11,364 nt of DNA from CAZAPZ01 sp964487285 (GCA_964487285.1 CAZAPZ010000049.1:1-11364); one strand, 5' to 3'. Shown: positions 1-7,702, counted from the first letter of the stretch. The notes: a model not told the origin generated them from the sequence alone. Translations and numbers: made by a program.

Positions 1-2
1 TT

Positions 3-686
3 AGGTCGGGACAAGAGTTAATCAGTAAAATAAAAAGCATTCAGCCTGCAATAAAAATAATAATTTTCTCAGTTGAGGATAGACCGTCAATTATAAAATT
101 GTTGATAGATAATCAAAATGTTGAGGGGTATGTGTGTAAAGGATTATATGGCTTAAGAGAATTAAAAAAAGCGATACAAGAAGAAAATAGGCTTCTCCTT
201 CCTATCAAAAAAAGAGCTGACATACTGCTTGATACATCATTAATGAAATCATCCGACCTTAAAAGATGGGTAAACAGCAGATTTTCCGGTTACAATAAAG
301 CTGTACTTAAGATATCTATCATATCATTTGGCTACAAATTCGGCATACCGCCTGAAAGTGATCTCGTTTTTGATGTTAGATTTTTACCGAATCCTTATTT
401 TGAAAATGATTTGAGAGAGAAAAGCGGACTTGATAAAGAAGTGGAAAATTGGCTGACCAAATTTCCTCTATTTAACAGCTCGAAAGAAAAACTGTTTGGC
501 TTTATAAGCTATCTTATCGACAAATATAAGGATGAAGGCAAAAAATATCTTGTAATATCAATCGGATGCACAGGTGGAAGACATCGTTCGCCTGCTGTTG
601 CCAAGCATCTTCAAAAGTTTCTCTCGACAGAAGGCTATCAATCGGATATATATCACAAAGATATATATAAAGATTATGAAGAATAA
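3..686 (+). CDS. rapZ: RapZ-like protein (RNase adapter / nucleotide-binding, YvcJ family), 3' part only
   Basis: The frame is open from the window edge, so the N-terminal P-loop half lies outside and only about 227 codons are seen. The C-terminal domain is clear: a segment reading SFGYKFGIPPESDLVFDVRF followed by LPNPYF, then GLDKEV, then ISIGCTGGRHRSPAVAKHL, all RapZ/YvcJ hallmarks. Just before it, ADILLDTS matches the family's ADxVIDTS. In enterobacteria RapZ binds GlcN6P and controls the glmS-regulating sRNA GlmZ; in other bacteria the role is less clear. Two oddities: the region where relatives have a TRRxHPL motif reads LIDNQNVEGYVCKG instead, and the C-terminus (DIYKDYEE) is acidic, unlike the basic RNA-binding tail of E. 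coli RapZ. The gene overlaps pyrB by 11 bp, suggesting co-translation. The family call is firm; the exact function is inferred. Confidence 0.88.
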   Translation, partial: RSGQELISKIKSIQPAIKIIIFSVEDRPSIIKLLIDNQNVEGYVCKGLYGLRELKKAIQEENRLLLPIKKRADILLDTSLMKSSDLKRWVNSRFSGYNKAVLKISIISFGYKFGIPPESDLVFDVRFLPNPYFENDLREKSGLDKEVENWLTKFPLFNSSKEKLFGFISYLIDKYKDEGKKYLVISIGCTGGRHRSPAVAKHLQKFLSTEGYQSDIYHKDIYKDYEE

Positions 687-1572
687 TCTCCTTGACTGTA
701 AAAGCCTTTCAAAAAACGATGTTGAAAAAATCATTAATCAAGCATCTATCTATAAGAAGGCATATTCAAAAGGAATATTAACGCCTGAGTTCAAAGGACA
801 AACAAGCTTTAATCTCTTTTTTGAGCCGTCAACTCGAACACGCTCTTCATTTGAAACAGCTGCAAAACGACTTGGAATTATGCCGATAAACATATACGGC
901 AATTTCTCAAGCATTAAAAAAGGGGAAACCATAAACGACACTATTCTGAATCTATCAAAGATGCACCCTGCCCTATTTGTAATAAGGCATAACGCTTCGG
1001 GCATTTGTCAGCAGCTATCAAATATAACCGACATTCCCATTGTTAACGCAGGCGACGGTACTCATGCCCACCCATCTCAAGCACTATTAGACCTGTTCAC
1101 AATCATTGAAAAAAAAGGCGCAGTTAAAGGACAAAATATTTCTATAATAGGCGATATATCATCAAGCAGAGTAGCACGATCTGATAGTGAGCTCTTAGTA
1201 AAAATGGGCTGCAATGTAACTTTTTATGCACCTGCCACTATGCTCCCTATTTCACGTTTTCAAAATATAACTGTCGCAAAAAATATGTTAGAGGCTATTA
1301 ATAACAAAGATGTCATTATACTGCTTCGAATTCAGCTTGAGCGGGAAAGCGGCAACAAATTCTCATCTTTGAAAGAATACAGCAAATATTTTGGACTTCA
1401 CAAAGATATGGTAGGAGATAAGACTCTCATACTTCATCCCGGACCGTTTAACAGAGGCGTAGAAATTTCATCTAATCTTTTAAAGCAAAAAAATGTTGTG
1501 ATTTTCGATCAGGTTGAAAATGGAGTATATATAAGAATGGCAATTTTCAAATGGCTGTTAAAAAAGTTGTAA
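676..1572 (+). CDS. pyrB: Aspartate carbamoyltransferase catalytic subunit
   Basis: Cytosolic enzyme condensing carbamoyl phosphate with L-aspartate, the committed step of pyrimidine synthesis. From the ATG at 676 the protein is 298 aa, close to the family's roughly 305. Carbamoyl-phosphate loop FEPSTRTRSSFE carries S52-T53-R54-T55 at the same numbers as E. coli. Further motifs are SSIKKGET (78-85, catalytic Lys82), GDGTHAHPSQALLD (126-139, His132), SRVARS (164-169), LLRIQLER (216-223, aspartate-binding arginine) and HPGPFNRGVEI (254-264). The frame is also open upstream to an ATG at 574, but that 34-residue extension lies wholly inside rapZ and has no family counterpart, so 676 is preferred. 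There is no strong ribosome site, only a purine-rich stretch within rapZ, so translation is probably coupled. No regulatory pyrI or pyrC follows; the next genes are convergent. Confidence 0.96.
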   Translation: MKNNLLDCKSLSKNDVEKIINQASIYKKAYSKGILTPEFKGQTSFNLFFEPSTRTRSSFETAAKRLGIMPINIYGNFSSIKKGETINDTILNLSKMHPALFVIRHNASGICQQLSNITDIPIVNAGDGTHAHPSQALLDLFTIIEKKGAVKGQNISIIGDISSSRVARSDSELLVKMGCNVTFYAPATMLPISRFQNITVAKNMLEAINNKDVIILLRIQLERESGNKFSSLKEYSKYFGLHKDMVGDKTLILHPGPFNRGVEISSNLLKQKNVVIFDQVENGVYIRMAIFKWLLKKL

Positions 1573-1702
1573 ATGATAAGTTTTGAATTGAAAGAAAAAA
1601 GCATGCCTTAAGCCTATCGGCAATCAAAAATAGATACCGCAGCATACTCAAACAAATCTATCTTTTTATTCCATATACTAAATTCAAAATTATAAATTCT
1701 CT
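1573..1702. terminator. Convergent pyrB/aroQ intergenic region with a weak candidate hairpin
   Basis: This AT-rich gap separates two convergent genes. The only structure I can see is an imperfect stem: AAAAA-T-AGATA at 1626-1636 against TATCT-TTTT at 1659-1667, with a loop of about 22 bases and a T-run on the plus-strand side. It is almost all A-T pairs and weak, so its role as a pyrB terminator is a guess. No GC-rich terminator hairpin is present. Confidence 0.22.
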
Positions 1703-2173
1703 TTACTGTTTAGATAAAATGCTGCCGGCTTTTTCCAGTGCATAAAGGTATCCGTCAATACCCATACCAGCAATAACACCAAGCGCTATATCACTTAAAT
1801 ATGATCTATGCCTGAATTGCTCCCTTTTGTATATATTTGAAATATGAATCTCAATAAACGGGATTGCTGCAGCTATTAACGCATCTCTAATTGCTATACT
1901 TGTATGAGTAAAAGCTGCTGCATTAATTATAATAAATTTAGTTTGATCGTATATAGTTTTATGAATTCTTATTATTATACCAGACTCGCTATTGCTTTGA
2001 AAACAATCAATTATAAGCGCAAGGTCATCTCCCTTGCGCTTTATAAGCTTTTCAAGATCATTGTAAGATGTGCACCCGTAAATGTTGGGTTCCCGCATTC
2101 CAAGCAAATCAATATTAGGTCCGTTTATTACTAATATTTTTTTAGAATCCAAAACCTTGTAACGATCTTCCAC
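1703..2173 (-). CDS. aroQ: 3-dehydroquinate dehydratase, type II
   Basis: Dehydrates 3-dehydroquinate to 3-dehydroshikimate (shikimate pathway, cytosol, dodecamer in known members). Motifs in order: INGPNIDLLGMREPNIYG (16-33, with catalytic Arg27 and Tyr32), FQSNSESG (58-65), INAAAFTHTSIAIRDAL (83-99), EIHISNIYKREQFRHRS (108-124, catalytic His110) and GYLYALEK near the end. Family members more often have NPxAxTHTS, so Ala85 in place of Pro is a small deviation. The open frame begins at a GTG (2173) with no good ribosome site and overlaps the upstream HIT gene by 32 bp. A TTG at 2152 would give a shorter overlap and a more usual N-terminus. Translation is probably coupled to termination of the HIT gene. 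Last gene of the minus-strand cluster. The function is certain in outline; the start is uncertain. Confidence 0.93.
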   Translation of the reverse strand: MEDRYKVLDSKKILVINGPNIDLLGMREPNIYGCTSYNDLEKLIKRKGDDLALIIDCFQSNSESGIIIRIHKTIYDQTKFIIINAAAFTHTSIAIRDALIAAAIPFIEIHISNIYKREQFRHRSYLSDIALGVIAGMGIDGYLYALEKAGSILSKQ

Positions 2174-2492
2174 CTAATAAATGCATATGAAGATGATCAA
2201 CTTCCTGACGAGCATCTTCACCATTATTGATAATCAAACGATATCCCGAAGCATTAACTCCCTCTTTTTTAGCGATAGTTTTTGCCACTACCAGCATCTT
2301 GCCCATAAGATCAATATCTCCAAGATGATCGCCTATCGAATTGATATTATTAAAATGCTTCTTAGGAATAATTAGAATGTGTACGGGAGCCTTGGGATGA
2401 ATATCCTTGACGGCTAAAAATTCATTATCTTCATAAACCTTATCAGCGGGCAATTTTCCATCAACCATCATACAAAAATTGCAATTTACCAT
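2142..2492 (-). CDS. HIT-family (histidine triad, HinT-like) nucleotide-binding protein
   Basis: A 116-aa single-domain protein. The triad HLHMHLLGGR (100-109) gives His100, His102 and His104, of which the middle one is the usual nucleophile in purine nucleoside phosphoramidase HinT enzymes. Upstream come CNFC (4-7, a probable Zn-binding pair common in bacterial HinT proteins), VYEDNEFLAVKDIHPKAPVH (19-38) and IIPKKHF (41-47), which form the nucleotide-binding fold. Known relatives hydrolyse AMP-lysine-type phosphoramidates, but the physiological substrate is generally unclear. The ATG has an excellent ribosome site, AGGAGG, 5 bases upstream on the minus strand. It sits 69 bp after hisIE and overlaps aroQ. 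A HIT gene next to hisI is a recurrent bacterial arrangement, though no direct role in histidine synthesis is established. Confidence 0.94.
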   Translation of the reverse strand: MVNCNFCMMVDGKLPADKVYEDNEFLAVKDIHPKAPVHILIIPKKHFNNINSIGDHLGDIDLMGKMLVVAKTIAKKEGVNASGYRLIINNGEDARQEVDHLHMHLLGGRSLQGFGF

Positions 2493-2561
2493 ACCGACCT
2501 CCTGAAAATTGTTATCCAGCTTTGCGTACCAAACAAAGGGGATTAATAGCTTATTATGTCA

Positions 2562-3215
2562 CTAATTTTCGGTCTTGTCAACTTTCCTATAGAGTTTCTC
2601 TTCAATACCTGATATTTTGAATCGTTTTATCAGCTCTTTTTCAATTATTTCAAACGAAATTTTATTATAATGAAGAAGTACCAGAAAATGATATATTAAA
2701 TCTGCAGCTTCATATACAATCTCATTCTTTTTGCCGCCTTTTGCCGCAATGACCAATTCCGTTGCTTCCTCTCCGAGCTTTTTCAATATCGTATCGGTTC
2801 CTTTTTTATAAAGTGATGCGGTATATGAAACATCATCGGACATTAAGCTGTGCGTATCTATGATATGCTCAAGCTGATTAACGGTATCATATATTGCTGT
2901 TTTAGTATCGCCAACGCTTCTATAAAAGCAGCTCTTGTGACCGGTATGGCAAGCTTGCCCCGTCTGATCAACCGTGATAAGCAATGTGTCGCTGTCGCAA
3001 TCATATGCTATAGATTTTACTTGCTGAAAATGACCTGAAGTTTCGCCTTTTTTCCAAAGACAATGTCGGCTTCGTGACCAGAAGTGAGTAAATCCGGTTT
3101 TTTCGGTCATTTTTAAGGAACGCTCATTCATATAGGCAAGCATCAAAACATTTCCGGTTTTATTCTCTTGAATAATAGCAGGCACAAGGCCTTTCTCATT
3201 AAATTTTACCTTCAA
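2562..3215 (-). CDS. hisIE: Bifunctional phosphoribosyl-AMP cyclohydrolase / phosphoribosyl-ATP pyrophosphatase
   Basis: Carries out steps two and three of histidine synthesis. The N-terminal HisI cyclohydrolase domain (about 1-105) has [18 protein letters not shown] (45-62), the metal-binding aspartates in YDCDSD (Asp72, Asp74, Asp76) and the zinc cysteines Cys89 and Cys96 in [10 protein letters not shown]. The C-terminal HisE domain (about 112-200) has [14 protein letters not shown] (146-159) and [13 protein letters not shown] (169-181), the acidic metal-binding helices of this MazG-like fold. Length 217 aa is normal for the fusion. The start is TTG at 3215, preceded at good spacing by AGGAG; no ATG fits as well. 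It lies 277 bp beyond hisF, the gap filled mainly by a MITE-like element, so it may have its own promoter. Confidence 0.95.
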   Translation of the reverse strand: MKVKFNEKGLVPAIIQENKTGNVLMLAYMNERSLKMTEKTGFTHFWSRSRHCLWKKGETSGHFQQVKSIAYDCDSDTLLITVDQTGQACHTGHKSCFYRSVGDTKTAIYDTVNQLEHIIDTHSLMSDDVSYTASLYKKGTDTILKKLGEEATELVIAAKGGKKNEIVYEAADLIYHFLVLLHYNKISFEIIEKELIKRFKISGIEEKLYRKVDKTEN

Positions 3216-3234
3216 AACTTCTCCTCAAAAAGTG

Positions 3235-3260
3235 TTTCGGTTAAGGTAGATAGACCGAAA
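3235..3260 (-). promoter_or_regulatory. Inverted repeat in the hisIE leader
   Basis: Perfect 7-bp arms TTTCGGT and ACCGAAA separated by 12 bases, lying about 20-45 bases upstream of the hisIE TTG start. It could be an RNA hairpin in the 5' leader or an operator. It is not followed by a T-run on the minus strand, so it is not an obvious terminator. The function is unknown. Confidence 0.35.
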
Positions 3261-3261
3261 T

Positions 3262-3267
3262 ATTATA
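3262..3267 (-). promoter_or_regulatory. Candidate -10 box for hisIE
   Basis: On the minus strand this is a perfect TATAAT, 46 bases upstream of the hisIE start codon. No convincing -35 is found at 16-18 bases upstream, so the promoter is only suggested. It would give hisIE-HIT-aroQ transcription independent of the hisF side, useful if the intervening repeat blocks read-through. Confidence 0.28.
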
Positions 3268-3314
3268 CTTCTTGTATTCTATTTTCTTAGGACTTCACAT
3301 TTTATCAATCATAA

Positions 3315-3495
3315 TGAGACCAATGCATAATATTCAGATCCACAGAAGGCTAAGATTGGGTGAGATTTGAAAATTAAAATTTGAGATGCTAACCGGTCAG
3401 TTCGAAAATTTTTATTCTTTCTATTCATAGAAGATTGCCCTGCATAGTAGGGAAGCTGATATTGTTGGGAATTTGAATATTATGCAGTGGTCTCA
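3315..3495. mobile_element. MITE-like element, copy 1 (181 bp) in the hisF-hisIE gap
   Basis: The ends are 22-bp inverted repeats matching at 21 of 22 positions, beginning TGAGACCA(A/C)TG and ending CA. They are flanked by the direct repeat TAA on the plus strand (3312-3314 and 3496-3498; TTA on the minus strand), a plausible 3-bp target duplication. The interior has no coding capacity but shares 35 bases (32 identical) starting CCACAGAAG and a later GAAGATTGCCC with a second copy near the right window end. TG...CA ends with a 3-bp duplication resemble IS3-family ends, so in-trans mobilisation by such a transposase is a possibility, not shown. The right end overlaps the last codon of hisF and provides its TGA stop. 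I do not recognise the family by name. Confidence 0.78.
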
Positions 3496-4242
3496 TAACC
3501 TAATCTCAACCCCATTCTCCTTAAGATACTCTTTCACATCTCTTATTGTAAATTTTCCGTAATGAAAAACGGAGGCTGCCAATGCTGCATCTGCAATTTT
3601 CAAAACATCATAAAAATGAGATAATTGGCCTGCTCCTCCTGAAGCGATAACAGGTATTCTCACAGCATCATTTACAGCTTTTGTAAGCTCAATATCATAC
3701 CCATTTACCGTTCCATCCGTATCCATACTTGTAAGCATTATCTCACCCGCACCATAATTTTCCATCTTCTTTGCCCATGCTATAGCATCTATTCCAGTCG
3801 GTTTTCTGCCGCCGTATATTACCACCTCAAAATGTCCGTTTATTCGCTTAGCATCTATTGTTACAACAATATTCTGGCTGCCAAATTTGTACGATGCTTC
3901 TTTTACAAAATCAGGATCAAGCACCGCAGCAGTATTCACGGCTACCTTATCAGCGCCGGCACTTAAGAGATTTTTTATGTCATCTATGGTTCTTATTCCG
4001 CCTCCGACCGTGAGAGGAATAAAGAGTTGATTTGCGGTTTTTTCCACCACATCAATCATGATTTTTCTTTTTTGGCTGCTTGCGGTTATATCTAAAAAAA
4101 CAAGCTCATCAACTCCCTCGTCGTTGTATCGCTTAGCAGCCTCAACAGGATCACCGGCATCTACAATATCTACAAAATTTACCCCTTTGACAACTCGACC
4201 TTCATCAACATCAAGACATGCGATGATTCTTTTTGCAAGCAT
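3493..4242 (-). CDS. hisF: Imidazole glycerol phosphate synthase, cyclase subunit
   Basis: A (beta/alpha)8 barrel that uses ammonia channelled from the HisH glutaminase to turn PRFAR into IGP and AICAR, linking histidine and purine synthesis. At 249 aa the numbering matches the well-studied Thermotoga enzyme: catalytic Asp11 (ACLDVD) and Asp130 (TIDAKR), and the ammonia-gate residues Arg5, Glu46, Lys99 and Glu167 are all present. Phosphate-binding loops are VGGGI (79-83) and ASGGAG (200-205), with TSMDTDGT at 171-178. The gene starts 2 bp after the nitroreductase stop, with a poor ribosome site, so it is probably coupled. HisH and HisA are not in this window. Its TGA stop is the first triplet of a MITE-like element; removing the element and one TTA copy would leave TTA-TGA, so the reading frame seems unchanged by insertion. 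Confidence 0.97.
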   Translation of the reverse strand: MLAKRIIACLDVDEGRVVKGVNFVDIVDAGDPVEAAKRYNDEGVDELVFLDITASSQKRKIMIDVVEKTANQLFIPLTVGGGIRTIDDIKNLLSAGADKVAVNTAAVLDPDFVKEASYKFGSQNIVVTIDAKRINGHFEVVIYGGRKPTGIDAIAWAKKMENYGAGEIMLTSMDTDGTVNGYDIELTKAVNDAVRIPVIASGGAGQLSHFYDVLKIADAALAASVFHYGKFTIRDVKEYLKENGVEIRL

Positions 4243-4244
4243 CT

Positions 4245-4736
4245 TTAAAATTTATTATGGTGATAGACGGATGCAAAAGAACGCTTATCATGCATTTTAG
4301 GAATAATATCCGAATATCCTAACACAACAATAGAAACCAATTCATAGTCATCGGGAACGCAAAGCAGACTTTTTATATGTTCGGAGTGAGGCTTTCTGTA
4401 ACCGGCAACCCAGCACGAGCCTATTGACAATGCAGTAGCCATAATCAGTATATTCTCCGTAGCAGCTGCACAGTCAAGAGGCGTACTCGTATTGTTTTTA
4501 TCACCAAAAACAGCTATCGCCGAGGCTGCATCTTTTATAAATCTTCCCCATCGACACAATTCGGAAAGCTTATTTTTTATCTCCTTATCATCGCAAACCA
4601 CAAACTCCCACGGCTGAGCGTTATTCGCCGACGGAGCAAGTCTGCCTGCATCAATAATTTTTTCAATATCTTTTTCACTAATCAAACCGGACTTGTATTT
4701 TCTAACCGACCTGCGTCTTTTTATAACATCATACAT
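4245..4736 (-). CDS. Nitroreductase-family flavoprotein
   Basis: A short (163 aa) member of the FMN-dependent nitroreductase fold. Seen: RRRSVRKY (7-14, FMN phosphate contact), [14 protein letters not shown] (34-47, flavin-binding loop), the segment [20 protein letters not shown] (90-109, the conserved helix and GxxxCW turn) and VVLGYSD (137-143) before a KR-containing C-terminus. Family members reduce nitroaromatics, quinones, enones or act in cofactor metabolism using NAD(P)H; nothing in this sequence fixes the substrate. The start has a moderate AGGAAA ribosome site. It sits 17 bp after priA and 2 bp before hisF in the same transcription direction, but the context does not reveal its job. 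Confidence 0.9.
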   Translation of the reverse strand: MYDVIKRRRSVRKYKSGLISEKDIEKIIDAGRLAPSANNAQPWEFVVCDDKEIKNKLSELCRWGRFIKDAASAIAVFGDKNNTSTPLDCAAATENILIMATALSIGSCWVAGYRKPHSEHIKSLLCVPDDYELVSIVVLGYSDIIPKMHDKRSFASVYHHNKF

Positions 4737-4753
4737 ATTTTCCTACCTTTACC

Positions 4754-6679
4754 TCAATAAAAATCTATTGCATCTACATCAATATATATTCTACTATCAA
4801 AATCTGCATTGTCCACTATATGCCTTAACTGTTTTACACTGCTTTTTACATGTTCGGTTTTTATTATAAAATGAAATCTAAATCTATTTCTTATTCTGCC
4901 GATTATACATTCGGATGGTCCTATAATTGTACTATTTTTTGCAGAAATCATGTTTTTAAAACTTATGGCATCATTTTTAGCAATTCTCTTATCCTGATTT
5001 ATGAATATGACTCTTATAAGATGCGAAAACGGAGGATAAGCATGTTCGGCTCTGATTTTTAACTCCTTTTCGCAAAAACCGACATAATCATGCCTTGTTA
5101 TGTCGGTAAATAGGGGATTATGCGTATCGTATGTCTGTATAATGCTAATGCCTTGTTCTCTGCGTCCTGCTCTGCCTGATGCTTGTATTGCAAGCTCCAC
5201 AGCTCTATACGATGCAAGATAATCCGATCCTGCAAGAAGCGATTCAAAAGAAAGTATAGACGACACCATGATTTTAGGATAATCGTGCCCATGCGCAACC
5301 ATTTGAGTTCCAACAATAATATCTATATCACCACTTTTTATTCTGTTTAAAATGTTCTTATAACTTCCTTTTTTTGCCATACTGTCGCTGTCAAACCGCG
5401 CAACGGTCTTATTTGGAAACAGTTCTTTTAGCTGCTCTACAATTTTTTCGGTACCTGTACCAACAAATTTTAATATTTTACTTTTACAGGCACAGCCTGT
5501 TTCTTTTTTTTGACTATAGCCGCACCAATGACACCTGAGAGTTTCATCTTGCTTATGATATGTTAAAGCAACAGAGCAGTTCGGACAAGACAGCACTTTG
5601 CCGCACTCTAAACAAACCGTGAATCTCGAAAAGCCGCGCCTATTAATCAAAATCACAGCTTGTTTTGCCGACTTTAATGCGGCTATCAATTGTTTTGAAA
5701 TTAGTCCTGCCTCTTTTTTCATGTCAACTATATAGATTTTTGGAAGCGGTACTTTTCCGATTCTGCTTTCGAGCTTAAAGAATCTGAATTTCTTCATTTT
5801 TGCATTGTAATATGTTGATACGGAAGGAGTGGCACTGCCAAGTACAATCGGAATATTTTCAAATTTTGCCCGTAGAATAGCTATGTCTCTACCGTTATAA
5901 TGAGGCATCATATCAGATTGCTTATACGAACCGTCCTGTTCTTCGTCAACAACAATTATACCCGGTTTAACCGGCGCAAAAATGGCAGAACGAGCACCAA
6001 GAACGATCAGTTTCTCGCCTTTTTTTATTTCAAGCCATCTTTCATATCGCTCTAACGGGGTTAATCTGCTATGGAAAATAGACACAACGTCTCCAAATCG
6101 ATTTAAAAATCGTTCTTCAAGCTGTGGCGTTAAACTAATTTCCGGCACCAGAATAATGGCACCGGATTTCAATTTCAAAGCATTTTCTACAAGTTGAAGA
6201 TATATTTCCGTTTTACCCGATCCCGTAACACCCATAATTAGATTTGGGCTGAATTTATTTGCAACTTGCGGCACAATCGAATCTATTATTTTTTTCTGTT
6301 CTTCGGTCGCCGAAAGATGTTTAATAGGTTTATCCAACTTACACGCACAAGTTTTCATATCAATAGGTTCTTTTAGTTCAAACAACTTCTTAGGCAGCAT
6401 CGCCTTAAGAGCTATGCCGAGATTAGAGCCATAATAGTCATGCATAAAATATATAAGTTTAATTGATGTCTCATCTACAACAGATGTCTTCTCTAATATG
6501 ACAGCCTGCTTATATTTAGTAATCTCATCACCGATTCCTATAGCAATTCCTACTCTCTTATGATTATTTTTACCAAACGGAGCTAAAATACGCGAACCGA
6601 TATTATCGTTAAAATCTTTTATATAGTATGTAAACGCTTGATCAACAGCGAGAGGAAAAAGAACAGATACAAAAGGCAT
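4754..6679 (-). CDS. priA: Primosomal replication restart helicase PriA
   Basis: A superfamily 2 3'-to-5' helicase that recognises stalled forks and reloads the replicative helicase. The 641-aa protein has the N-terminal DNA-binding domain (about 1-100), Walker A GVTGSGKT (150-157), motif II DEEQ (245-248), GSATPS (281-286), a zinc module with cysteines at 356, 359, 365, 368, 383, 386, 396 and 398, then GTGTEK (407-412), GTQMVAHGHDYPK (457-469) and ASGRAGR (500-506). Departures from the family norm: DEEQ for DEEH, the last zinc pair spaced C-x-C instead of C-x2-C, and SDYLASYRAVE where relatives have a PDFRAxER-like segment. The start ATG lacks a clear ribosome site. It lies 24 bp after the kamA-like gene. 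The assignment is certain; the changes may be lineage features. Confidence 0.95.
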   Translation of the reverse strand: MPFVSVLFPLAVDQAFTYYIKDFNDNIGSRILAPFGKNNHKRVGIAIGIGDEITKYKQAVILEKTSVVDETSIKLIYFMHDYYGSNLGIALKAMLPKKLFELKEPIDMKTCACKLDKPIKHLSATEEQKKIIDSIVPQVANKFSPNLIMGVTGSGKTEIYLQLVENALKLKSGAIILVPEISLTPQLEERFLNRFGDVVSIFHSRLTPLERYERWLEIKKGEKLIVLGARSAIFAPVKPGIIVVDEEQDGSYKQSDMMPHYNGRDIAILRAKFENIPIVLGSATPSVSTYYNAKMKKFRFFKLESRIGKVPLPKIYIVDMKKEAGLISKQLIAALKSAKQAVILINRRGFSRFTVCLECGKVLSCPNCSVALTYHKQDETLRCHWCGYSQKKETGCACKSKILKFVGTGTEKIVEQLKELFPNKTVARFDSDSMAKKGSYKNILNRIKSGDIDIIVGTQMVAHGHDYPKIMVSSILSFESLLAGSDYLASYRAVELAIQASGRAGRREQGISIIQTYDTHNPLFTDITRHDYVGFCEKELKIRAEHAYPPFSHLIRVIFINQDKRIAKNDAISFKNMISAKNSTIIGPSECIIGRIRNRFRFHFIIKTEHVKSSVKQLRHIVDNADFDSRIYIDVDAIDFY

Positions 6680-6703
6680 TGTGTTTATAAATTTAAAAAC
6701 ATA

Positions 6704-7702
6704 TTAATATTCAAATTTAGACAAAGGTGCGATATGAATTTTTGATTTGCCCGGAACATCGGCTACAAATTGTGGAATCGCAACTCCTCCAAGGTGGCTG
6801 CGGAGCTTTTCTATGAGTTCTATTCCTATCTTTTCAGCAACCTTAAATTTTTCCGTCCCATAAACCGGATCACAGCTGAATAGATAATACGGCTTTACGC
6901 CTGCTTGCTGAAGTTGTGAAAAAAGTGCATACAAAATGTTATAATCATCATTCACGCCTTTAAGCAACACCGATTGAGAGAGCAGCGATGCACCCGAGAA
7001 ACGCAATTTTTCTATGGCTTTTAAACTCTCACTATTTATCTCCCATGGATGATTAAAATGCATGATTATCCAGATAGGGCTAAATTTTTGTATAATTGCA
7101 ACAAACTTTTCGGTAATTCTCTGAGGCAGGAAAGCCGGCACTCTCGTAGCAACTCGCACTACCTTTATACTTCCAACCGACCCAATGGCGGTAAACAGTT
7201 TTTCAATTGTTTTATCACTCAAAGTTAAAACATCACCACCTGAAAATATAAGTTCTCTTATTTGAGGATTGATTTCTAAGTATTTTATAATCTTATCAAA
7301 TTTATTTAAAGTGAGCTGCTCATTGAGCTCATCCCATTTCCATTTTCTAGTACAGAACCTGCAGTAAGAATAGCAAGAATTCGTACTGACCACAAGCCCT
7401 CTGTCAGGATAACGAACTATCAGTCCATCAACCGGCATATGAGACTCTTCATTAAACGGATCTATTCTTAGATTACTTTCAAATTCCGTATCAAACGGAA
7501 TTACCTGTCTATAAATAGGATCCGATTTATCAAATTTTTCAATGAGATTCAAATAGTGCGGTGTAACGGCGAACCTTCCGCTAACTGTTTTGCCGATTCC
7601 TATTCGTTTAAGGTCAACAATTCTATTTTCAAGCTGCCAGTGCCAATCATTCCATAATTTGTTACTTACATCACCAAATATCTTTTTTGCAAACTCATTC
7701 AT
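6704..7702 (-). CDS. KamA-family radical SAM aminomutase (probable lysine 2,3-aminomutase)
   Basis: Radical SAM and PLP enzyme that moves an amino group from the alpha to the beta carbon. Seen: WNDWHWQLENRI (17-28), the typical KamA N-terminus; TPHYLNLI (47-54); the [4Fe-4S] motif CYSYCRFC (Cys110, Cys114, Cys117); SGGDVLTLSD (154-163); HFNHPWEI (215-222); and SQSVLLKGVNDD (242-253). Asp278 (SCDPVYG) and Asp315 (VADVPG) align by motif with the two aspartates that bind the lysine side chain in clostridial lysine 2,3-aminomutase, arguing against a glutamate mutase. The glycine-rich PLP-lysine segment is shortened to PGKSK (Lys321 or Lys319). At 332 aa it lacks the C-terminal extension of the roughly 416-aa clostridial enzyme and is nearer in size to EpmB, which acts on EF-P. 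No acetyltransferase (ablB) or efp gene is adjacent, so the substrate is inferred. Confidence 0.85.
   Translation of the reverse strand: MNEFAKKIFGDVSNKLWNDWHWQLENRIVDLKRIGIGKTVSGRFAVTPHYLNLIEKFDKSDPIYRQVIPFDTEFESNLRIDPFNEESHMPVDGLIVRYPDRGLVVSTNSCYSYCRFCTRKWKWDELNEQLTLNKFDKIIKYLEINPQIRELIFSGGDVLTLSDKTIEKLFTAIGSVGSIKVVRVATRVPAFLPQRITEKFVAIIQKFSPIWIIMHFNHPWEINSESLKAIEKLRFSGASLLSQSVLLKGVNDDYNILYALFSQLQQAGVKPYYLFSCDPVYGTEKFKVAEKIGIELIEKLRSHLGGVAIPQFVADVPGKSKIHIAPLSKFEY

Noticed and set aside
574..675. Upstream in-frame extension of pyrB by 34 residues from an ATG at 574
   Set aside because: It lies entirely inside the rapZ coding region, has no family counterpart, and the ATG at 676 gives the normal PyrB length and residue numbering.
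5098..5316. Open frames in other registers within priA, hisF and other genes
   Set aside because: They are antisense or frame-shifted shadows of genes with clear family motifs, and have no independent start signals.
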